Of a stretch of 11,003 nt of DNA, positions 6,191 through 11,003 are shown piece by piece (within the stretch, counting starts at the first letter, position 1; each line of letters opens with the position of its first letter). This DNA is from Campylobacteraceae bacterium. Its GTDB lineage: Bacteria > Campylobacterota > Campylobacteria > Campylobacterales > Sulfurovaceae. The DNA lies in the NCBI GenBank assembly GCA_027056615.1, contig JALUKJ010000190.1, positions 1 through 11,003 of the forward strand, in the 5' to 3' direction. The notes under the pieces are model-generated. The model ran no database searches, was not told the origin of the DNA, and saw only the letters and a list, made by a program, of their open reading frames with translations. A program made the translations under genes and the position numbers.

Positions 6191-7177
6191 TTATTTTACA
6201 GCTTGAGCAATAATATGTATAGCCATTCCATAAGAGGTTGAGTTATTATATTTAGTAAGTACTCTAAAGTTTCTTCCACCCATCCAAATGTCATCATGGT
6301 CTTTGTTTCTTGTCTTTAGTAAATAGGCTTTTGACTCTCCAAAATACTCCATAGGTACAATTCCTTTCTTCTTGAGATAGGCTACAGAGTACTTTTTTTT
6401 ATGAGAAGTTTTGAGTTTGGTAAAACGTTTCCCTTTAAAGTTAGTAGGTACAGCAACAACAGCCCCTTTGACCCAACCTTTGTTATGCATAAATCTAGCA
6501 ATAACTCCTATGCAATCTTCTAAATCCCAAGGGTCTTTTACTCCATCACCATTATAGTCTACCATAAATTTTCTCTGAATAGATGGTACTTGTTGTACTG
6601 CTCCCATAGCCCCTGCAAAAGAGCCATATTGAGTATAGATGTCTCTGTTTTGCTCTCTCATAAGTAAAAATAGATTTTTGAACTCTGATTTAAAAAACTT
6701 CTTCATACGGTTTTTATGAAATGCAAGAGTGGCTAAAGAGTCTAAAATTCGGTAGTCTCCCGTATATGTTCCGTATTTGCTCTCTACACCCATAAAACCT
6801 ACAATATAGTCCATATCGACCCCATACTCATCTTCTGCTCGTTTGAGTGTTGTGTAGTAGTTCTTTTTAAACTCTTTGGCAAGTTGAATGGTTGCATAGT
6901 CAAGAACATGGGCTTTGTAACGTTCCCATGAGCCATTAGTAGTTCCTACTTTATATTTACCAGTGTAACGGTCAAGTGTCTCTTTGTCTAACATGGCATT
7001 GGCTAAAATCTCTTCCATATATCTACGTTTAAAGTGGTTGCGTTTGACCATCATATCTATAAATCTTTTAACTTCTGTTTTTTTTAGATAGTTGTATGGT
7101 ACAGGTGGGGTTGGAGCTTTTGGCTCGCTAGCATTTATGGTAAAGGTTGTTATTAGGGTTAGTGTTATTAGTTTCAT
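6191..7177 (-). CDS. mltB: MltB-type lytic murein transglycosylase
   Basis: Periplasmic enzyme that cleaves peptidoglycan between MurNAc and GlcNAc to give 1,6-anhydro-muropeptides (glycoside hydrolase family 103 type). From ATG 7177 it has 328 residues. A signal peptide spans about 1-16 (KLITLTLITTF, cleavage near INA). The catalytic acid is Glu132 in FMGVESKYG, the counterpart of GVETRWG in E. coli MltB/Slt35. GAMGAVQQVPS (189-199) and the calcium-loop-like DYNGDGVKDPWD (207-218) follow, then the conserved GWVKG. There is no lipobox cysteine, so it is soluble or loosely attached, unlike E. coli MltB. Three in-frame ATGs (7201, 7186, 7177) all lack a good ribosome site. I chose 7177 because it puts a lysine right before the hydrophobic core; the longer forms remain possible. 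It is divergent from rsmD. Confidence 0.88.
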   Translation of the reverse strand: MKLITLTLITTFTINASEPKAPTPPVPYNYLKKTEVKRFIDMMVKRNHFKRRYMEEILANAMLDKETLDRYTGKYKVGTTNGSWERYKAHVLDYATIQLAKEFKKNYYTTLKRAEDEYGVDMDYIVGFMGVESKYGTYTGDYRILDSLATLAFHKNRMKKFFKSEFKNLFLLMREQNRDIYTQYGSFAGAMGAVQQVPSIQRKFMVDYNGDGVKDPWDLEDCIGVIARFMHNKGWVKGAVVAVPTNFKGKRFTKLKTSHKKKYSVAYLKKKGIVPMEYFGESKAYLLKTRNKDHDDIWMGGRNFRVLTKYNNSTSYGMAIHIIAQAVK

Positions 7178-7229
7178 ATAATTCATAGTAAATAATATCA
7201 TAGTTTGATGTGGTTTTTGTGGAATATGT

Positions 7230-7235
7230 TATAAT
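7230..7235 (+). promoter_or_regulatory. -10 box for rsmD
   Basis: Plus-strand TATAAT in the context ATATGTTATAATTTCAC, upstream of rsmD. The predicted start is near 7242, about 20 nt before the ATG, with AAAGAGA at 7252-7258 as ribosome site. It lies 9 bp from the opposing -10 box at 7245-7250. Confidence 0.6.
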
Positions 7236-7244
7236 TTCACTAAT

Positions 7245-7250
7245 ATTATA
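7245..7250 (-). promoter_or_regulatory. -10 box for the transglycosylase gene
   Basis: Minus-strand TATAAT (context CTTTATATAATATTAG) upstream of the mltB-like gene. The predicted start is near 7238, giving a leader of about 60 nt to ATG 7177, or less if an upstream ATG is used. A second AT-rich element, TTATAAC, lies further in on the same strand and is a weaker candidate. Confidence 0.5.
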
Positions 7251-7262
7251 TAAAGAGATTAA

Positions 7263-7865
7263 ATGTCAAAGAAACAAAACTTTACAACTAAGATTATAGG
7301 TGGTGAATTTAAAGGAAAAGTGATAGAGATTCCAAATATCTCTACCACCCGTTCCTCAAAAGGAATTTTAAAAGAGTCACTCTTCAATACACTACAATTT
7401 GAGATAATAGACAAAAACTTTGTAGAGGTTTTTTCGGGTTCAGGCTCTATTGGGCTTGAAGCGTTAAGTAGAGGGGCATCTATGTGTTATTTTATAGAGT
7501 ATAATAAAATAGCCTATAAGGTACTACAAGAGAATATTAAAAAACTTAACCCTGCTAAGTGTCAACATATATTTGGTGATAGCTTTGAGAAGTTTGATAC
7601 ACTCTTATCTATGGTAGAAAAAAGAGATGAAAAAACTTACTTTTATTTTGACCCACCATTTTCTACTCGTGATGGTATGGATGATGTTTATGAGAAGACC
7701 TTAGAACTTATTAAAAAGATAGACCCTGCAAAATGTATGATGGTTATAGTAGAACACATGACACAACTAGATATGCCTAAAGAGATAGGAGAACTGGTTC
7801 AAGTAAAACGTAAAAAGTTTGGACGCTCAATCATGACCTATTATGCTCCTAGAGATGAGGTATAA
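7263..7865 (+). CDS. rsmD: 16S rRNA (guanine(966)-N(2))-methyltransferase
   Basis: Transfers a methyl group from S-adenosylmethionine to N2 of G966 in 16S rRNA during 30S assembly. The 200 residues match the RsmD length (about 190-200). Seen in order: the N-terminal IIGGEFKGK (11-19) and TTRSSKGILKESLFN (28-42), in the position of the family's RPTxxRVRExLFN; SAM-binding motif I in VFSGSGSIGLEAL (56-68); the acidic motif II in FIEYN; and the catalytic DPPF (130-133) typical of N2-guanine methyltransferases. The ATG has AAAGAGA at 7252-7258. Its stop is one base before the ATG of the NYN gene, with the GATGAGG ribosome site for that gene inside its last codons, so the two are translated together. 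Motifs are complete. Confidence 0.95.
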   Translation: MSKKQNFTTKIIGGEFKGKVIEIPNISTTRSSKGILKESLFNTLQFEIIDKNFVEVFSGSGSIGLEALSRGASMCYFIEYNKIAYKVLQENIKKLNPAKCQHIFGDSFEKFDTLLSMVEKRDEKTYFYFDPPFSTRDGMDDVYEKTLELIKKIDPAKCMMVIVEHMTQLDMPKEIGELVQVKRKKFGRSIMTYYAPRDEV

Positions 7866-7866
7866 T

Positions 7867-8616
7867 ATGCAGACTAAAAAAGACCATATAGCACTTTTTA
7901 TTGATTGTGATAACATTTCGCATCGTGCGATTGAGGGGATTATTTCGGAGCTTAGTAACTATGGGGTTGTCAATATTCGTCAAGCTTATGGAAACTGGAC
8001 AAAGAGTAATCTAAAAAATTGGGAAGAGAAGTTGTTGGAGTTTGCTATCAAACCGATTCAACAGTTTGACTACTCTAAAAACAAAAATGCAACCGATATT
8101 TTAATGACCATTGATGCTATTGATTTACTACATACCAAAAATATAGATGCCTTTGCCTTTGCCACAAGTGATTCCGACTTTACCCCTGTGGTGATGAGGG
8201 TACAACAAGAGGGCATAAAAGTGTTTGGTTTTGGAGAGAAGAAGACCCCCTCAGCTTTTATGGCAGCCTGTTCTCAGTTTATTTTTACGGAAAAACTTAT
8301 GGCAAGTACCGAAGTACCATTGGTAGGTGTAGAGACCGTTAAGAGTAGAGAGGTACGTAAAACCTCTGATGAACTCAAAAAAGATAAATGGCTCTGTAAA
8401 CTCCTAAGAAATGCTCATGAACAGACTATGGATGAGTTTGGTTGGTCAAATTTAGCTGATATGGGAGCATATATTAATAATAACTCTTCTTTCTCACCTA
8501 TTAACTATGGTTATAAAAAATTGAGTCAACTTTTAAAGTCTATTGATTTGTATGACCTCTATTTAGATAAAGATAGTAAACAGATGAGTGTAAGATTGAA
8601 GAATTATTCTGTTTAA
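7867..8616 (+). CDS. NYN-domain putative ribonuclease with C-terminal LOTUS/OST-HTH-like domain
   Basis: Cytoplasmic protein of 249 residues. The N-terminal NYN (PIN-like) domain (about 7-142) has the conserved acidic residues for metal-dependent RNA cleavage: D13 and D15 in FIDCDN, D77 in NATDILM, and D102 and D104 in SDSDF. A glycine-rich GFGEKKTPSAF loop follows, typical of LabA/DUF88 proteins. After a linker, residues about 168-247 resemble an OST-HTH/LOTUS RNA-binding domain, with an initial helix, the FGW...LADMG stretch, GYKKLSQLLKS and a closing strand ending SVRLKN. I chose ATG 7867 because GATGAGG (7854-7860) is 6 nt upstream; in-frame ATGs at 7843 and 7855 lie in rsmD. Its tight coupling to rsmD suggests a role linked to RNA or ribosomes, which is inference. 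Nuclease activity and targets are not shown. Confidence 0.88.
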   Translation: MQTKKDHIALFIDCDNISHRAIEGIISELSNYGVVNIRQAYGNWTKSNLKNWEEKLLEFAIKPIQQFDYSKNKNATDILMTIDAIDLLHTKNIDAFAFATSDSDFTPVVMRVQQEGIKVFGFGEKKTPSAFMAACSQFIFTEKLMASTEVPLVGVETVKSREVRKTSDELKKDKWLCKLLRNAHEQTMDEFGWSNLADMGAYINNNSSFSPINYGYKKLSQLLKSIDLYDLYLDKDSKQMSVRLKNYSV

Positions 8617-8622
8617 AAATGA

Positions 8623-8628
8623 TATAAT
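8623..8628 (+). promoter_or_regulatory. Extended -10 promoter for the VWA-crcB unit
   Basis: TGATATAAT, a TG-extended perfect -10 box, in the 35-bp gap after the NYN gene. Transcription would start near 8635, only about 17 nt before the ATG, leaving just the AAGGA at 8641-8645 in the leader. There is no room for a riboswitch. The best -35 resemblance, TTGAAG at 8596, is spaced too far away. Confidence 0.65.
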
Positions 8629-8651
8629 GTAGTAAAAAATAAGGATTTATA

Positions 8652-10442
8652 ATGAAACAGATATTAGTTTTTGTGTTAATTTTCAATTTAACTCTGCTAC
8701 AAGCCATGAGTAAAAAACAATCTGTCGATAATGTTGATGATTGGGAATACAATGCAACTACAGTCTCAAGAGATACCTCACGTAATATGCCTACACTTGG
8801 AATGGGAACTATAAAGTCAATGTCTGCACCTGTTGCAATGCCATCGCCTATGCTAAGAGCAAAAAAGATAGGTCTAGCTGTAGGTGGAGCAAAAGATACT
8901 AACAACTTCCTAGCTAATATTGAAAATGGCTATCTTCCAAAATTAGAATCTATTACTTATGAGGGGCAGTTCTATAACCACTATTTTGATACAGGTTTAG
9001 ATAGAAAAGAGTGTAAAGAGCTATTTTGTCCCTCTTACTCATCGGCTAAACGTAAAAATCCCTTTGTAGATGAAGAAGAGTATTTTTTGTCAGTTGGGCT
9101 AAACTCTGGTATTAAAGAGGGTGACTTTAAACGTAAAAAGCTTAATTTGGTAGTAGTTGTAGATATATCTGGTTCTATGAATAGTAAGTTTAACTCTTAT
9201 TACTATGATAAACTAGGAAACAGAGTAGAGAATGATGAGGTCACAGAAGAAACAAAAATGACTATAGCAAATAAATCAATAGTTGCTATGCTCTCACATC
9301 TTAAAGATGATGATAGAGTAGGGGTAGTACTCTTTGACCATAACGCCTACAGAGCAAAACCTCTTAATTTAGTTGGTAAGACAGATAAAGAGGCTATTCG
9401 TGACCATATTTTAGCACTTAAAGCTCGTGGAGGAACTAATTGGAGTGCAGGGTATAAAGAGGGTTTAAAACTTTTTGATGAGGTAGAGACTAATTCAGAG
9501 TATGAAAATAGAATTATCTTTTTAACCGATGCTATGCCAAATAGAGGTGAACTTTCAAAAAATAAGCTTTTTGGAATGGCAAAAAATGCAACTAAAAAAG
9601 GGATACACACAACATTTATAGGTGTTGGAGTTGACTTTAACAATGACTTAGTAGAGTATGTATCTAAAACAAAAGGAGCAAACTACTTCTCCGTACACTC
9701 AAGCAAAGAGTTTTCTAAGCTTTTAGATAAAGAGTTTGACTATATGGTTACTCCTTTAGTCTACGATTTAGAGTTAAAGTTAAGTAACTCCATCTATACT
9801 ATTGAAGCTGTTTATGGTTCTCCTGATGCAAAGATGGCAACAGGTGAGATTATGAGAGTCAATACACTCTTTCCATCTCATAACAATGGAGAGGCAACTA
9901 AAGGTGGGATTATTTTGGTTAAATTAAAAAAACACCCACAAATGGCACATACTGAAGATTTTACTTTAGATGTAAGTTACACAGATGTTAATGGAAAACA
10001 CTACAGCAACTCTCAAAAGGTTAAGTTTAAAAACAAAGATGTATACTATGACAACACAGGTATAAGAAAAGCCATTTTAATCTCTGACTATGTAACCGTT
10101 ATGAAAAATTGGCTTATAGATTCTCGTGCTGAGTGTAACGATGTTGTAAGTTGGGCAAATCAACAACCTATAGAGATTCAAAAGCGTTGTATGCTTTACC
10201 CTCCACTTCACCCAGAGTACCCTAGTATATCTACTTGGGAGCGTCGTTCTTGTAAATTGAAAGTAAGTTCAGGCTATAAAAAGTTTTTCTATATATTTAA
10301 AAAAATCTATATGAAAGAGATGAATGCTCTAAACGATGAGAGTCTAAAAAAAGAGTTAAATATAATAAACAAACTTTTAAATCAAACTAGAGAAGCACCA
10401 AAACTTAAAGGTTTTGTAGATGATTGGAGATATAGAAAATAA
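8652..10442 (+). CDS. Exported von Willebrand factor A domain protein
   Basis: Exported protein of 596 residues with a signal peptide (1-18, cleavage after LQA) and no lipobox. The N-terminal part (about 25-160) holds NFLANIENGYLPKL and FYNHYFDTG, a conserved lead-in found in front of VWA domains of this type. The VWA domain (about 165-360) has a complete metal-ion-dependent adhesion site: D171, S173 and S175 in DISGSM, T262 in GGTNW, and D293 in LTDAMPN. It should therefore bind a divalent metal and a ligand. The C-terminal 230 residues look beta-rich then helical and match no family I know. Cysteines occur at 121, 126, 495, 513 and 534. VDDWxY appears at 28-33 and again at 589-594, the last residues. 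The ATG has AAGGA 6 nt upstream, and the stop overlaps the crcB start. It probably acts in the periplasm or at the cell surface; the partner is unknown. Confidence 0.9.
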   Translation: MKQILVFVLIFNLTLLQAMSKKQSVDNVDDWEYNATTVSRDTSRNMPTLGMGTIKSMSAPVAMPSPMLRAKKIGLAVGGAKDTNNFLANIENGYLPKLESITYEGQFYNHYFDTGLDRKECKELFCPSYSSAKRKNPFVDEEEYFLSVGLNSGIKEGDFKRKKLNLVVVVDISGSMNSKFNSYYYDKLGNRVENDEVTEETKMTIANKSIVAMLSHLKDDDRVGVVLFDHNAYRAKPLNLVGKTDKEAIRDHILALKARGGTNWSAGYKEGLKLFDEVETNSEYENRIIFLTDAMPNRGELSKNKLFGMAKNATKKGIHTTFIGVGVDFNNDLVEYVSKTKGANYFSVHSSKEFSKLLDKEFDYMVTPLVYDLELKLSNSIYTIEAVYGSPDAKMATGEIMRVNTLFPSHNNGEATKGGIILVKLKKHPQMAHTEDFTLDVSYTDVNGKHYSNSQKVKFKNKDVYYDNTGIRKAILISDYVTVMKNWLIDSRAECNDVVSWANQQPIEIQKRCMLYPPLHPEYPSISTWERRSCKLKVSSGYKKFFYIFKKIYMKEMNALNDESLKKELNIINKLLNQTREAPKLKGFVDDWRYRK

Positions 10443-10825
10443 TGAATATAACACTTCTTTTAAGTATTGGTCTTGGTGGTTTTATAGGGGCTATTGCACG
10501 TTTTAGCCTCTCAGCTATAGTTAACAAGCTTAGTGCTTCTCCTTTTCCTTGGGGGACGCTTAGTGTTAATATCTTAGGAAGCTTTCTTATAGGGTTTCTT
10601 TTTTTCTATTTTTCGCAGATTAACCTCTCAGCTAATCAAAAGGCAATGTTTATTACAGGGCTTTTAGGGGCTTTGACTACCTTTTCTACTTTTTCACTTG
10701 ATACGGTATTGTTAATGCAACAGGAGTTTTATATTAAGGCTATATCTAATGTGGCTTTAAATATTGTACTTTCTCTTGGGGCAACAATGTTGGGTATGTT
10801 GTTTTTTAAACGAATTTATCTTTAA
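10442..10825 (+). CDS. crcB: CrcB/Fluc fluoride ion channel
   Basis: Inner-membrane fluoride exporter of 127 residues, the normal size for this dual-topology dimer-forming family, with four predicted membrane helices. Signatures: GLGGFIGAIARF (11-22), PWGTLSVNILGSFLIG (36-51) with the conserved asparagine of the pore, and GLLGALTTFSTFSLD (73-87) with the TTFSTF phenylalanine-track motif. Only one copy is visible, fitting a homodimer. The ATG shares one base with the stop of the VWA gene (TAATG), with GGAGA at 10426-10430, so it depends on the VWA message for expression. No fluoride riboswitch precedes the unit. Function is certain at family level; the pairing with the VWA gene is unexplained. 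Confidence 0.95.
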   Translation: MNITLLLSIGLGGFIGAIARFSLSAIVNKLSASPFPWGTLSVNILGSFLIGFLFFYFSQINLSANQKAMFITGLLGALTTFSTFSLDTVLLMQQEFYIKAISNVALNIVLSLGATMLGMLFFKRIYL

Positions 10826-10847
10826 TTTATTGGTATTAATGAATTAA
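10822..10847 (+). terminator. AT-rich hairpin at the end of crcB (weak)
   Basis: TTAATTTATT and AATGAATTAA can pair over 10 positions (nine A-T, one G-T) around the loop GGTATT, spanning the crcB stop. No run of T follows, and the stem has no G-C pairs, so it is at best a weak terminator or an RNA 3'-end stabiliser. The region from 10848 to 10893 holds nothing else I can name. Confidence 0.3.
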
Positions 10848-10893
10848 GAGTAGGTAAGACAAAATATAATATCACGTTTACAATACCTTAGCC

Positions 10894-10928
10894 AAAAAAT
10901 CCCCCCTAAGCTACCTCTTCTAAGGGAT
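10894..10928 (-). terminator. Likely intrinsic terminator of the right-edge gene
   Basis: On the minus strand ATCCCTT pairs with GGGGGAT (five Watson-Crick pairs, two G-T). Inside, AAG pairs with CTT around the loop AGGTAG, and a run of T follows. The stem includes the last codons and stop of the partial gene at 10906-11003. This placement supports the reality of that gene. Confidence 0.5.
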
Positions 10929-11003
10929 GAATAGCCCCTAAATTAGCAATCCTCATAGAAACCTTCTTAATTAAATATTCACTAGCCAAATCAGGAAGCA
11001 ATT
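10906..11003 (-). CDS. Partial CDS, C-terminal 31 residues, unidentified
   Basis: An open frame enters from the right edge on the minus strand and ends in TAG at 10906-10908, giving 31 residues. The tail contains SEYLIKKVSMRIANLGAIHP and ends LEEVA. Composition looks coding-like (mixed hydrophobic and charged residues, no low-complexity run), and a terminator-like hairpin follows at the expected place. It is convergent with crcB across about 80 bp. I do not recognise the family; a transposase end is one possibility, but no inverted repeat or element boundary can be shown from this side. The start and most of the gene lie outside the window. Confidence 0.5.
   Translation of the reverse strand, partial: LLPDLASEYLIKKVSMRIANLGAIHPLEEVA

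Noticed and set aside
7861..7866. Perfect TATAAT just before the NYN gene start
   Set aside because: It forms the spacer between the GATGAGG ribosome site and the ATG. A transcript from it would begin inside the coding region, so it is most likely coincidence.
8617..8651. Fluoride riboswitch ahead of the VWA-crcB unit
   Set aside because: The gap is 35 bp and is taken up by a -10 box and a ribosome site. No room or matching conserved bases for the aptamer, and none directly before crcB either.
10865..10870. Plus-strand TATAAT after crcB
   Set aside because: It would drive transcription antisense into the right-edge gene with no plus-strand open frame behind it. In such AT-rich intergenic DNA a chance match is expected.
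10848..10893. Possible terminal inverted repeat of an insertion sequence
   Set aside because: Only one side is in the window and no target duplication or matching repeat can be seen, so there is no support for an element boundary.

Overview
The window is low-GC, gene-dense DNA. Its gene content, protein sequences and promoter style (near-perfect TATAAT boxes in T-rich surroundings, no clear -35) fit a free-living member of the Campylobacterota (Epsilonproteobacteria), of the Sulfurimonas/Sulfurovum kind. This assignment rests on recognition of the sequences, not on a database search. Thirteen complete genes and one partial gene fill almost all of the sequence. I see no rRNA, tRNA, CRISPR array or proven mobile element. 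No gene-free stretch exceeds about 80 bases.

Region 1 (25-3464, plus strand) is a tight five-gene operon: a zinc-ribbon thioredoxin (TrxC type), an OmpR-type response regulator, its histidine kinase (TTG start, 44-nt overlap with the regulator), a small periplasmic mono-heme cytochrome c (8-nt overlap with the kinase), and thiamine-monophosphate kinase ThiL. The first four genes suggest a redox-related sensing unit; thiL looks like a housekeeping passenger. Region 2 (3476-5451, plus strand) has its own promoter and holds truD (tRNA pseudouridine-13 synthase) and a radical SAM protein with a SPASM-like cysteine-rich C-terminus and unknown substrate.

Region 3 (5459-7177, minus strand) converges on the radical SAM gene. 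It contains an MltB-type lytic transglycosylase followed by a divergent ClpP-like serine protease with a lysine-rich tail and its own promoter. Region 4 (7230-8616, plus strand) starts from a promoter interlocked with the divergent promoter of the transglycosylase gene. It holds rsmD (16S rRNA m2G966 methyltransferase), coupled to a NYN-domain plus LOTUS-like putative RNase/RNA-binding protein.

Region 5 (8623-10825, plus strand) is a two-gene unit: a large exported von Willebrand factor A (VWA) protein and, overlapping its stop codon, a CrcB/Fluc fluoride channel. The right edge carries the last 31 codons of an unidentified minus-strand gene that ends in a likely intrinsic terminator.

No single dramatic new system is visible. 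The points most worth a second look are the thioredoxin/two-component/cytochrome unit, the VWA protein with the same VDDWxY motif at both ends of the mature chain, the aberrant ClpP homologue, the NYN-LOTUS protein coupled to rsmD, and the orphan radical SAM protein.
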